Position numbers and translations under genes: made by a program | Part shown: positions 23,616 through 40,917 of the stretch, piece after piece | How the letters are laid out: every line of letters starts with the position of its first letter | How positions within the stretch are numbered: position 1 is the first letter of the stretch | Notes under the pieces: model-generated | Seen by the model: the letters and a program-made list of their open reading frames with translations, nothing else | Databases searched by the model: none | What the model was told of the DNA's origin: nothing | Assembly (NCBI GenBank): GCA_025917655.1 | Contig: CP084610.1 | Span: forward strand, 1,674,001-1,738,000 | Source: Chlorella sorokiniana | Lineage: Eukaryota; Chlorophyta; Trebouxiophyceae; Chlorellales; Chlorellaceae | DNA length: 64,000 nucleotides | Direction of reading: 5' to 3'

Positions 23616-26600
23616 ATGTCGGCCATGCGCCCTCTGCCCGCTGCGACTGCTGCCGCGCCGGCAGTAGGGGCAACGGCAGGATGGCCCCGCGCACAGCACT
23701 GGCAACCAGCTGCCTGCGATCCTCCTTTCTGGCGACCGGCACTGCATCAAGCCAGCGCGATCGGCATCACACCAGGCTTGCAGCGGGCGCTGAACGCAGG
23801 CGGCGGCGGCATGGCCCCCGCCGCTGCCAGCGCTGGGGCGCCTCTCCGCGTTGGCTCGTCCCTGTGGGCTGGCAAGCTGTGGCGCCCCGGCGGGAGCGGC
23901 GATGGCGACGGCGCTGGCAGCGGCAGCGGCGGCAGTCAGCCTGGAGGCCCCGGGCTGCCCAGCCTGCCAAGCGTGATCATGCCTTGGGACCGGCGGTGAG
24001 CCGGCCGGGAACCTCTTGGCCTTGCGCTGTCGCTGTTTGTGCACCAGACAAACAAGCCCAAACTGTGCTTTTGGGCGTACAGCCAGCTTTCAAGCCGCTC
24101 TAGCACATGATTCCCCAGCCGGACCACCATGCTGCGCGCCGCCGCGCCCTTGGCACCGCCCCCGCCCGCAGCTACCTGGCATGGAGCGCCGCCGCCACGG
24201 CGCTGGCCGCCCTCACCGGCTTCCTCATCCCCTGGGAGGTGGCCTTCCTGCCCCCGAGGAACTGTACCGCCTGGGCAGCCCATGGGCGGTACTGAACCTG
24301 GCGCTGGTGGGCGCCTTTGGGCTGGACATGCTGGCGTCCTTCCGGCTGGTGCGCGGGCCGGATGGGAGCCGGCAGCGATGGCCCGTGGCCCCCGTCACAT
24401 GTAGTGTTAGTGTAGCGCTGTGTTCCATGCGCGCTCCCTAGCTTGCACTTGCGAGTAACTCAAAATGGAGCATCCCTAATGCTGAAGCGCAGCTGGGGGC
24501 CCTCCAGGCTCTGCTTGTTGCCTGGGGTGCCCGGGGCAGAGGCGGCGGGCTGTGAGCCAGGCCGCTGGCGGCTGCTGCCCCTGCACCCCTGCAGGCTTAC
24601 TTCGAGGGGGAGGTGCTTGTGGCGGAGCAACCGGCCATGGCGCGCCGCTACCTGCGCTCCGACTTCTGGGCTGACCTGCTGGGCGCTGTGCCGGCAGACT
24701 GGCTGCTGCTGGCGGCGGTGGCGGCCAGCGGGGACGACGCCGCGCCTGCCCTGCAGTGGCTGCCACTGCTGCGCCTCCTGCACCTCGCGCGCCTCTACCG
24801 CGTGCGGTGAGCGCCGTGCCCAGGGCGGAGCGGGGGTGGGGGTGGGGGTGGGCGGGGGCTGTAGCCGCTGATGTGGCTGCGCACCAACTACAAGTTGCAC
24901 CCCACCCTGCCCGCACCCACACGCTGCGCCGCGGGCTGGCTGCGCCCTGCGCCCCTCCCGGGCAGCAGCCCTTCTTGGCTGACTCTGGCAGTACGGCGCT
25001 GACCGTGCCCGCTGTACTTCTGTACCGCAGGAACCTGTTCTCCTACCTGGAGTACAACCTGAACGTGTCGCTGCTCCAGGTCACCATCATCCGCAACCTG
25101 GCGGTGAGCGGGCAGCCAGTGTTTAATGTGGGGGGATGGGTTGGGGGTGACTGGATGTGTGTGTGTGTGTGGGGGGGCGGGTGCCTCACTCTTGCTGGTC
25201 TGCCAACAAAATACGACATACTTCACACATTCAGCCTCGAGGTCCCCGCTATCAGTTCCTCAGCCTGACGCTGAGGCCTGGGTGAAAGGCAGCGCCTCCC
25301 GCTGCTCTGCCTGTGTGCCGCCCTCCCCACCACGTGGCCCCCACCAAACGCGCGCACCCCACCGCTGCAGATCGTGCTGCTGATTGTGCACTGGACCGCC
25401 TGCGGCTTCTTCCTGGCGGGCGTTCACTCAGGCTTCAGCGCAGACGTGCTCTACGGAGCCAACAACGCTTTCCTGGCGGGGCTGGCGCCCCTGGGTGGGT
25501 GGGTATGGGGTGTGGTGGGCGGGTGGTGGGTGGGTGGTGTCTGCTGTGATGCTGTAGCAGTGGAAGTCACACGGGCAATAGTGCTGAGGGCAGTCCCGGA
25601 GGGTGTTGCTGTCACGGCAGCTGAGGCAGGGCACGGTGGCCAGCACGGGACGCTGCAGCAGCGCGTGCCTGCCTGCGCGGGGCTCCTCCCACGCTGCAAG
25701 GGCATGGGTGGCCTCGCTGGCATCCCCACTTCGATGGCTGGTCGGCCATGCTGGTGGCCCAGATGGCAGCGCTGCTTTCTTCCCTGCCGCAGACCAGTAC
25801 CTCTACGCCCTGTACTGGTCCACCATCACGCTTTCCATGGTGGAAGCCAACTCGCTGCCCAACAACATGGCGGAAACGGTCAGGTGGGTGGGAGGCGGCG
25901 GAAGCAGCACAGCCGCCTGCCCCTCGTGTTGTGCCCCCGCCTGCCTCCGTTGCACCGCCTCCCCTTGGTCGGTCCGGTTGGCGCAGCAGGTTGCTCAGCC
26001 CTGCCCTCGCCGAGAAAAGCTGCCGAGGCCCTCGGACATGTTGTGCGTCTGGGCTAGTCAACGTGCTGCCGCCTGCTGCGTGCCCCGGTGCAGCGCCACC
26101 GTGCGTGCCTCCCTCTTCATGCTGTTCAACACCGCCTTGGGTTCCTACATCGTGGGCACGATCACCCTGCTGGTGGTGAGGGGTTGACGTGTGTTTGGGT
26201 TACTTTTTGGGGGGGCGCCTGCCGTGACTGTGGGCTATAGCGAGCAAGGGGCAGCAGCGGCAGCTCGGGACAGCCGACCCTGCAGGCAGGCAGCAGGACG
26301 CCCCTGCCTCGCTCCCGGACGCCCTGATACCCTGGAGGCGGGTTCAGCTGGCAGGGCAGACCGTGCTGGGCGAGGAATTTGTCTCAGTCCAACAGCAAGC
26401 TGGACACCCTTCAGCCGATGGGACGCCTGCGTGCGTGCAGGTCAAGTCGGACGAACGGTCGGGCGACTTCCGCGAGAAGAGCGCCAACCTGAACCAGTAC
26501 ACGCAGGCCAACCGCATCCCGCCGGAGCTGCGGGAGTCGATGCAGGAGCACCTGCGGCTGCACTTTGACACGCAGGACGCGTCGGACGAGCAGGTGCGGC

Positions 26601-26979
26601 ACCCGAGCTGGCCTTGGTGCACCGCGCGGCAGCTGTGTCCCGTGCATGTGTGTGGGTGGGATGGGGGTGGGCATTGGTCATCTTGGCATGGGTTGAGAGC
26701 ACACAGTTGGGCCCAGCCTGGGTCACCTGCGCCACCATGGGCCCTTTTCCCGGACGTTGTGCTGCCAGCGCCAACTGTTACCGCCCGCCGCCCCCACCCC
26801 TACCCCAACCCCCTGTACCGCAGGTTCTCTCCATCTTCCCCACCACCATCCGGCGCCGCATCCTGCAGTACCTGTACATGCGCCACCTGGCGGCCTGCTA
26901 CCTCTTCCGCCGCTGCCCCCAGCGCTTCCTCGACTCCCTGCTGGCCTCGGCCCGCGTGGAGGTCTTCATGCCGGGTGGG

Positions 26980-27020
<41 letters not shown>

Positions 27021-30000
27021 ATACACGTGTGTGTGGCAGGGGCTGTGTGTGTGTGTGTGTGTGTGTGCATACACGTGTGTTTGTGGCAGGGGGCGGGGTG
27101 AGGGTGTGTGCGGGTGTGGGGCAGTTGGCCCAGTGGCTGCCCGGGTGAGGAGCGGCGGCCGCTGCCGGAGAAGGGGCAGTACCATGCAGCTGGGAAGGAG
27201 TCACCTCTGCTGCTGATACTGCTGGTACTGCATGCGGCCTGCTTCTCACACTCACACAAGCGGCTGGCAATTGGGCGAACACTGCGCTCACACCGTCCTG
27301 TCCCCCTTTCCCCGCCCCCTTTTGCGCCACCAGGGGTGGACATTCTGTCCAGTGGCGATACCGTCAGCGAGCTCTTCCTGCTGCTCAGCGGCACCGCCGA
27401 GGTCATCTCGCCAGACCCCTCGGCCTCGGCCCGGCACGCCAGCCAGCTGGCACCGCAGGGCGACAGCCTGGCGGCCGCGCTCGCCCGACGCCGTCAGCGA
27501 CGCGGAGGGCGAGATTTATGAGCAGACCGGCAACAGAGGCAGCAGCGTGAGTGGAGAGGATGCCCGGCCGGTGTGGTCGGCGGCGAGCGGCGGCGCGCCT
27601 CAGCCCCAACTCCCCATATCCGCCGACCTCGCCGGCATGCGGTCGCCTGTCAGTGAAGGGACTGTGTTGGTGGGTGGGGAGGTGTGGGGTGTGGGAGTGG
27701 GTGTGTGGGGGATGGCGTGTGGGGTGGAAAGGGCGGAAGCGGGAGCGGGAACGGTTGTTTGTTTTGTTGTGGTTGAAGGGAGGGGAAGGGCACGCCAAGT
27801 TGGCCTTTCTTATTGTGCTGCTGCTGCAGCGATGGGGGTGTGCTGGGCTGAGTGATAGGGGCATGCTGGAAACAGTTGAGCTTGCATCCTCCATGCTGCC
27901 TGAGGCGCAAGCGCAGGCCTCCGCTCGACGACACAGCGCCGCCGCCCTGCTGCACCACCCTGCAGGGCGAGGCTGCCTTCTTCACAGAGGTGCCGCAGCT
28001 GGAGGCGGTACGCTCCCTCACAGGTACCGCCACTTGCGCACAGCGGCAGCACTGTTGCCCGCCGCCGTGCCGCACGCAGCGCGTCCGCACCCGCCCGCCT
28101 TCCTGCTTGACGCATGCACGGGCGTTGCTTGCCACAAGACCCAACCCCTTCCCAGTATCTCTGTTGTGCGACTTCCCTGCCCGCCCTGCGCAACCCCCTT
28201 GTGCTGCAGTGTGCCGCGTGTTGGTGGTCAGCCGGGCGGCCTACGCCTCCCTGGAGCGCTCCTACCCCAACTCCGCCCGCCTGGTGCTGCGCAACCTGAA
28301 GCGCAAGGCAGAGAATGTGAGCGCTGGCAGGACAAGGCTGGGGGCAAGGGGCGGGCGGTGGCGATGCTGGTGTGTGTGTGCGTGGCAGTGGGTGCGGGGG
28401 CCCTTTTTGGTGCGCATGTGACGGGCACGCTAACGCACAGCTGGGCAACCAATGTGCCCCCAACCGCCGCTGCACCATTGTGGCGGCGTCAGGGCTTGCC
28501 ACCCTGCCAGCCTCACCCCATCTCCCCCGGCATCACCTGCTGCCTTGCCCGACCACATGTTTTTGTGCTTGCTTGTGCCCCGGTCCCTTCAGGCGGTGGC
28601 CTCTGAGTTCCAAGGGCAGCTGAAGGCGGCGGACCTGGACGCCCTGTGGTCCCGCTTCTCCCACCTCCAGTTCGGCTGGGCCTCCACGGAGCTGCAGGCA
28701 CGCCGGCTGCCCGCGCAGCCGCTGAAACCGTCGCTTCCTTGCTGCTGCCAACTTGTGGTCACGGTTTGGTGGGGGCGGGGGTGGAGGTGTTCAAAGGCTG
28801 GCTGAACACCACCCTTCAGCCGCTGCGAGCACGTTCCCGCCAGAGCTCGAGGGGCAGCCGCCCTTGACGCTGAGTTGCCAGAGCATATGCATGGTACCGC
28901 TGTATTGCTGTACCTCTGCAGGACAACTTGGCCTCCCTATCGCTGCCCAGCCTGGACCAGCAGGGTGTGGAGGACGTGGAACGTGAGCACCCCAGCAGCT
29001 GCACGGCAGCCGCCCGCCTTGCGCTGTCCCAGAGCCGCTGCCAGCGCGCAGGGCTCTCGCAGGGCCGCTGGTCTTGCAGCCACGCTTTCCTGTCAGTCTA
29101 CGTGCGGACCACCCTTGTATTCACCTGCTGCGCACTCAAGGCTTCACGCTTGAAGCAAGGGCACCTGCACCCAACAACATCCATATGGATGGGCCGCTTG
29201 TACCCCCTCCTCCCCCTTCCCCTCCTGCAGACTGGTCGCCCCGCCAGCAGCAGGTGATGAGCAACCTGCTGCGCATCCGTGCGGTGGCCCAGCAGTACAT
29301 CCTGCGGCAGGAGGTGGAGCGAACGACGGAGTTCTTGTGGGCAGCGGCGCAAGGCGGCGAGGCCAAGGTGCGGCAGATGCTGCAACAGGGCTGCCCAGCA
29401 GACTCAGCCGATTACGGTGAGCCGCTGCATTGGGGATGGGGATGGGTGCTGGAAGGGACTTTCCAAGTCGTTTGTTGCTGGTGAAATACTGCGGTGCGTT
29501 TCGTTGCTGCCTCGAGCATAGCAGCAGGATGCTGGCAGGACCCGCTGCAGGGTTTGCACACAGCAGCAGCGGCAGCACTTGCTCGCGCATATTCCGTTTG
29601 GCCCAGCCCGCCCGCCCTAGCTATAGCCCCCTTCCCCCTCCCTCCCCTCCCCGGGTGCCTGCCCGCAGATGGCCGCACTGCGCTGGAGCTGGCGTGCGCC
29701 AAGGGGCACACCGGGGTTGTGGAGCTGCTGCTGGCGGCGGGGGCGGATGTTAACCGCCAGGTGCAAAAGGAGGAAAGGGGCAGGAGGGGACGAGGTGGTG
29801 GGGCGAGGGAGGGGGCAGCGGGGAAGCAAGCGTGGCTGCCGAGAGACGGGCGCTCCCTGCGCCACCCCTGCCGTGCGGCGCTCGAGCCATGCCAGGACCC
29901 TTACAGCTTCGCTGCCGCCCTGCTGCCAACATCTCATGCAGGACCAGCTGGGCAGCTGCGCGCTGCTGGAGGCCTGCAAGCACGGCCACGACGGGCTGGT

Positions 30001-31107
30001 GGCGCTGCTGCGACAGGTGGGGCAAACCGTCGGACGGGCGGGCGGGCGGCTGGCTCGTAACGTCTCTGCTCCGTGATGCTGCCCTTTGGCGCGCCTTTCA
30101 GAGCAAGAGGTGCAGGCGGCTGCACACCACGCCTGCCCTTGCACCTTGCATGCCTGTCTGCTGCAGGCCGGCGCCAGCCTGGACGGCCACACCAGCTCGG
30201 TCGAGCAGGCGGCTGTGCTGTGCACAGCGGTGTTCGACGGCGACCTGCCCCTGCTGCGCCGCCTCATCGCCGCTGGGGTGGCGGTGGATTCGGGGATTAC
30301 GGTGAGCTGTGCGGGCTTGTGGGGGTTGATGAGCGCGCCCTGGGGGCGGCTGGGTTGCCGCTCGCTTGGGCCACCCGCTCGGCAGCTGGGGGAACACATG
30401 AACCAACCCTTGTCAGGGCCTGCCGTGCCGCGTTGCCGCCTGTCCTGCAGACAAGCGCACCGCGCTGCACATCAGCGCCGCGGAGGGCAATCTGCAGGCG
30501 GTGAGGCTGCTGGTGGAGGAAGGGGGCGCCAACCTGCAAGGTGGGTGCGCTTCGTGTGTGTGTGTGTGTTTGTGTATGTGGGGGGGAGGGGGGCCGGGGG
30601 CTTGGCGCGCAGCGGCTGGCCACGAAGACAAGCAGACAGCCTCTTCCGCAGGCGTGCAAGCCTTTTGGCGCCCGCAGTCATGTCCTCAAAGGTGCACCAT
30701 GTGCGATGCTGCCTCCTGCGGTCGTTGCAAACCAGGTCGCCCCATGTTGCCTGCTTGCAGTGAAGGATCGCTGGGGCAGCACGCCGCAGGATGAGGCGCG
30801 GCGGGTGGGGGCCGGCCCCGTCGTTCGCTACTTTGCCAGCATTGGGCTGGCAGCAGAAGGCACCACTTCAGGCGCCGCCGCAGGCTCAGCCTCGGCTGCC
30901 GCAATAGCGCAGGCTGGCATGGACGGAGGCGCGCCAGCAAGACGCCCAGCATCCGCAGCCGACCGCCGCGGCCGCCACATGCAGCCCCCTGCTGCACGGG
31001 CGCGGTCACAGCGGAAACCCATTCAGCAGGCGCCCAGGCGCAGACCCCCATTGGGCCTGCCTTCCAACGGTGCTGCCAGCCACAGTGTGCCTGGCAGCAG
31101 CAACTGA
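23616..31107 (+). CDS. Plant-type voltage-gated-like channel with CNBD and ankyrin repeats, noncanonical pore
   Basis: The layout is that of plant Shaker (AKT/SKOR) channels. Exon 1 (23616-23995) ends SVIMPWDRR. S1 starts at 24172 (AWSAAATALAALTGFLIPW); AYFEGEVLV and S2-S4 follow (24595-24806, with LLRLLHLARLYRVR as S4); then NLFSYLEYNLNVSLLQ (25031-25102), S5 IVLLIVHWTACGFFLAG (25371-25493), the pore exon (25793-25883) and S6 (26094-26174). The C-linker has RIPPELRESMQEHLRLHF (26441-26591) and TTIRRRILQYLYMRHL (26824-26973). The cyclic-nucleotide-binding-like domain spans 27334 to about 28316. Ankyrin-like repeats follow at 29231-30539 (RTALELACAKGHTGVVELLL, RTALHISAAEGNLQAVRLLV), with a last exon (about 30757-31107) and stop at 31107. 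The pore reads ALYWSTITLSMVEANSLPNN: the TVGYGD filter is absent. A C run at 24251-24255 is one base short. Confidence 0.85.
26984..27115 (+). repeat. Duplicated (GT)n microsatellite
   Basis: Two GT runs, each followed by a GCATACACGTGTGT segment and GGCAGGGG, so the whole block looks like a local duplication of about 60 bases. It lies in the intron just downstream of the C-linker exon of the channel gene. Confidence 0.85.
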
Positions 31108-32889
31108 ACTTTTGACCTTGAGATTCTTTGCTGCCATACACCCTGCTCTCCTTTCTAGTTGGCTGTGGTTGGGCAGCGTAATGCAGGCGCCTTGCCTTGT
31201 GGCGATGCTGGTTTACACCTGGCAGCATCATGGCACCCGCTCTTTTCAAAAGTCTCGCTGCAAAAAAATGGTAACTGAGAAAGGGGCACACACATCAAGG
31301 CGCATCCAAAAATGAAAGGTCAGTGCTGCCTGTGCCACGGACGAGCTGTGGGCAGCAGGCATTTAGGACAGGGATAAGTCATGGGGACATGGGGTATATC
31401 AAAAGAGAGCAACGTAGGGTTTGACCAACGCGGGTCAGGCCGGTGCAGGTTTGTTGAAGACAACAGCTTCTGGCAAGGTGGCCAGGCGGGGAACTTCCGT
31501 GGAAGGAGTGGTGCATGCACAGGGCATGAGCAAGAAGAGCCCATGGGGCCTCCTTCCTGCAAGCGATGCAAAGACGGGCTTTCTGAACAGGTGCGCAGCT
31601 TCCCCATGTGGGAAAGGGCAGCCCGGAAAGAAGAAGTCAACAAAGCTAGGGGCGCGTCCCAATGAGGTAGGGATGTTTCAAGCCAGCAGGACAGGCACAG
31701 GCATGCTTGGCGGCGGCGCCTGACGAGCTCCGTCCCGGGCCGAGCCGGCGGGCGCCGAAAGGCGGTGGGCCTGCCCACTTGCTGCTCCGAGCGCCTGCGC
31801 ATCAATCTGGCGGCGCATCGACTGCTGCTGCTGCCGCAGCATGGTTTCCATGGCGTGGAAGGCGGGGCCGGCCGCTGGCAGCTGCAGCAGCGTTACAAAC
31901 GACGCACCGGCGACCGGTTGATGCTGCAAGGCGCGCTTTCGCACCACGTTCACCCCCGCTGAACTGGCAGGAGGGCTGGATGTGGAGAAAGGGCGGTCCT
32001 GCTGCTCGTAATCAGAGCCTGCGCTCAACCTACACCCACGAAGCGGCAGCATGGCACTGGTGAGGCGGCAGAAGGAGCAGGATGTGGTGGGGCAGTCGCC
32101 ACGAAGCTGGCTTATGAAATTGGTTCGGGCGGGCATCTGCGGGGAGGCCTCCATTGTGGGGCCCATCCTCCGGCAGAAAGCCTGAGGGGTTCAAGGGCGC
32201 CCGCCGCTCGACCGGGAGGAGCATGCAGCTGCCAGCTTGCCAGATAACTGGGCAGTGCTCGCAGCGAGCTTACCTCGCACCTTCTCCACATACTGATGCC
32301 ATGTACAATGGCTAACTTTGTATCAAACGGCTGCGAAAGCGGGAAGGGGTGGGCAGCTTGGGAAGGGAGGCACGTGTGCGAGCTGGGCTTGTACACTTGC
32401 TGCAAGATAGCAAATGCCATATGCTAGCGCTGGAAATAAATTGCAAGGTTCATTTCTCTTGCAAGGAAGACCAAGGCGCAGTGGGCTCCAGCATGCGGGT
32501 GGGCTCAGCTTGCACGACATGGGGCAAGCCGATTGTCGCTCAGGTTGTTTGGAGGCGGCATGGGCGGGAATCAGGGTTTGGGATTCGACGACACCGTAGG
32601 AAGGCTAGCCGCCCATCTCGACAAGCGCCAGCCGCCGCCAGCCACCGCCAGCAGTGCTGGCACACTGTGGCAGGCCTGGCAATCGGCGCCGGCTCAGTGT
32701 TCCACCCACGGGTTGACAAGCTGCGTGCAACAAACTGTTGCGATCACACATGATCAGTCGTACACAAGAGAAGGAGGTATTTGAGGGGAGGAACGAAAGG
32801 AATACAGAGTATGTCTGGATCTGGTCACGTCGCCGTCACAGGCGGGCGCTGGCCCCTGGAAGCTGCCATAGGCCCGCCTCGCCCGCCTC
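31108..32889. other. Gene-poor gap between convergent genes
   Basis: About 1.8 kb between the channel stop and the gyrase B stop, parts of it poorer in G and C than the flanking genes. Apart from the doubtful minus-strand ORF at 31678-32166 no gene is supported. Plus-strand ORFs around 32349-32784 have no recognisable domain. Long 3' untranslated regions may fill part of it. Confidence 0.4.
31678..32166 (-). CDS. Doubtful hypothetical ORF
   Basis: An uninterrupted 162-codon minus-strand ORF. Its second half looks protein-like (NVVRKRALQHQPVAGASFV, then an amphipathic HAMETMLRQQQQSMRRQIDA), and the tail is Ala/Pro/Gly-rich. No family is recognised. It could be a small gene or the last exon of one; an acceptor-like CCGCAG precedes an internal ATG (near 32137). 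It could also be a chance ORF, so confidence is low. Confidence 0.3.
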   Translation of the reverse strand: MGPTMEASPQMPARTNFISQLRGDCPTTSCSFCRLTSAMLPLRGCRLSAGSDYEQQDRPFSTSSPPASSAGVNVVRKRALQHQPVAGASFVTLLQLPAAGPAFHAMETMLRQQQQSMRRQIDAQALGAASGQAHRLSAPAGSARDGARQAPPPSMPVPVLLA

Positions 32890-38668
<5,779 letters not shown>

Positions 38669-39061
38669 GCCGCTGGAGGAGGCTTCACCGACTGCTCGCC
38701 ATCAAACGGGAGATATCGCCGTCTGCTTACAATGAGCGATCGCACTTCGTGGACAGCATGCAACAGCAAATGCGCCGAGTCTTGAACCCTGCCACCTCAT
38801 CCCCTGCTTGTCTTGAACACAGGTTGCTCCCTTGACTGCTTCCTTGATGACCCCACCTTCGTTTCCGCAATCAATAATCAGTTTACTGTCTAACGCAGAG
38901 CCTTTGCGTTCTCTGTAGTGTTGGGCACTGGGCTTGTTCAGCCTGTGGCCCTTCAGGCCTCGGCCCTGACGCAATATCACTCTCAGCTCCTCTACATCTG
39001 ACTGGCACCTCTGCAACCGCCAGGCGGCCAAGCCAAGACGGTCCCAAAACCTTCAAGGAGC
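38669..39061. promoter_or_regulatory. Divergent promoter region, 393 bp
   Basis: Lies between the start codons of gyrase B (minus) and phosphatase inhibitor 2 (plus). It is richer in A and T than the flanking exons, especially around 38835-38895. No defined element is recognised. Confidence 0.4.
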
Positions 39062-40407
39062 ATGTCTGGCAGCAAACGGTCCCTCAGCGACCGCAGGAAG
39101 AAGGGAGGAATTACTTGGTGAGGGGGAACTGCGCCCAGAAGCCCTCGATCTCCTGCAGGCTGGGCTGTTGGCGGTGCCGCTGTTGCACGGGCGGCGTCCG
39201 CATACAAACGCCTGTTCTGCAGCCACGCCTTGGCGCCCAACATCAACCTGCATATCAATGCATCGATACCTTGCAACAGGGACGAACAGAACTTGGAGGA
39301 GAATGAGAGAATAAAAAAGGAGTTGAACCCTCGCAAGATAGGTTAGGAACGCTCCTCAAAGAGCAGGCTGCAGTCACTGTACTTGACGTTGTATGTGGCG
39401 CCCTGCAGCCCACCTTGTCTGTTACCAGGTTATGCACACTGGCTGCAGATGAGCCCAAGACGCCGTACCTCTCCCCGATGGATACTGACGAGGAGGGAGA
39501 CCTTGGTGGGCGGTTGTGCATGCACTGCCATTCACAACCTCAAAAAGCTCGCTGGCGTGACGCAGCTGCGCCCACTGATCCGCCCCCGCAGGCAACCGAT
39601 TGCGCCCGCTGTCCTTGGATGATGCTGCCGCGCGCGCCGCAAAAGCGGCGGAGGCGGCGAGCGCCGCAGCGGGCACCACCTCGGATGAGGCGGGGCCGTC
39701 GGGATCTTCGGGCGCAGCCGCGGCCGCCACGTGCGCATTGGCGGCCGCAGCTGGTCGGACAGCGACCGCACGGTGAGCCCCAGCCCGCGGCATCCTGAAG
39801 GCGGCAGCCCCCAAAGCTGCACGCAGCCCCGCTTTTTGGAACAATACTACGATGATCTGGATGAGCACGGCGACGAGGGTGAGTGCTGGGATCATCAGGA
39901 AAGCTTTCATGGCTGCCTGGACGAAGGTTGTGGTGGGGTGCTGGGGCGCACCGCTGGTCTGCTGCCTGCTGCAGACTGTTGCGTGCCCACTCATCAGCTG
40001 CAGCAAGCAGCGGTGCCCAGCAGTGCTGCCTTAAAAGCCTCGACTGCCAACAGGTGATGTGTTGGCCTGTTGTTCTGCAGACGAAGACGAGCCGGCTGAC
40101 CCGCAGCGCCAGGAGAAGCGTCGGCGGTTCAAGGAGGCGCGCAAGCAGCACTACAACATGCGCGAGCAGCTGGCCAGGTGGGGGCCTGCAGCAGCCGTGC
40201 GGTTTTGCCAGTGCATGCGGCGACAAGTTGACCGCAAGCTTATACAGCGGCGGGGTGCTGCACACCAGAGAAAGTGGGGCGGTGTGCGCCTATCCAGCTG
40301 CCGTCCCCTGCACCGCTGCACACAGGGCTCGTGAGCTCATGAACGATGCTGAGGATGAAGAGACGGAGGACGTACGAACTGCGGAGGAAAAGAGCAGCGA
40401 GCAGCAA

Positions 40408-40443
<36 letters not shown>

Positions 40444-40659
40444 GCGATGTCAGGCTTGCAGCAGTCCCTTGGTGGCCTGGCTGCTGCAGGGACACAGGAG
40501 CAGCCCACAGATGCAGATAATTTGGATGCTGACGTTGAGAGCGAGCAAGAGGGGTTGGGGGCGCAGCGATTGCGGAACGGGCTCAGTGGAGCGCTGGCGC
40601 CTCCAGGAGAGCAGCTGCCGCTGGGGCGCGGCAGCTCTTCAGCAATGTCTGATGGGTGA
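39062..40659 (+). CDS. Protein phosphatase inhibitor 2 (IPP-2) homolog
   Basis: Inhibitor-2 proteins bind and regulate type 1 protein phosphatase. All three signature segments are present and in order. Exon 1 (39062-39117), MSGSKRSLSDRRKKGGITW, matches the N-terminal PP1-binding motif that precedes WDE. Exon 2 (39280-39341) continues WDEQNLEENERIKKELNP. Exon 3 (39449-39514) gives the hallmark DEPKTPYLSPMD, whose KTPY Thr is the regulatory phosphosite in animals. Later exons: an Ala-rich linker (39592-39773), FLEQYYDDLDEHGDE (about 39832-39879), RRRFKEARKQHYNMREQLAR (40081-40177, the PP1 catalytic-site helix) and ARELMNDAEDEETED (from 40326). Splice phases join these exactly. A 14-residue polyglutamine run and an acidic tail follow; stop at 40657-40659. 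Confidence 0.9.
40402..40443 (+). repeat. CAG/CAA trinucleotide repeat encoding 14 Gln
   Basis: A near-pure CAG run with CAA interruptions, in frame in the last exon of the inhibitor-2 gene. It is likely length-polymorphic. Confidence 0.95.
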
Positions 40660-40917
40660 CAGTGCTGGACCTCCTGCTCCTCATGTGTTTGACTCTGCGC
40701 ATGCATCCGTTGTTGCTTGTGTTATGCCAGAGGCTGTCCCCGCAGAAAGCTTCAGCACAGCGGGTGTATGGGGGCGCTTCAGGGGAGGGCGGTGGCGTGC
40801 GCTGTCGCCAGCAGTGCAGGGCGCATGTCATGGATGGTTCCAGCCAGTGGGCAGAGTAGTCAAACTTTGATAAGTAGGTGATTGTGATTCGGCCCCAAGC
40901 TGTGATCACTCCGAAAC
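40660..40917. promoter_or_regulatory. Short tandem-gene intergenic region, 258 bp
   Basis: Separates the inhibitor-2 stop from the ATG of glycerol-3-phosphate dehydrogenase on the same strand, so it must hold a 3' untranslated region and a promoter. No specific element is recognised. Confidence 0.35.

Noticed and set aside
25793-25883. GYGD filter hidden by a frame error
   Set aside because: Both other frames of the exon were read; neither contains GYGD, GFGD or a similar filter, and the flanking pore helix is intact in the chosen frame.
39422-40006. Minus-strand ORF with a hydrophobic start
   Set aside because: It is exactly antisense to the Ala-rich and acidic exons of the inhibitor-2 gene, whose splice phases and motifs are convincing.
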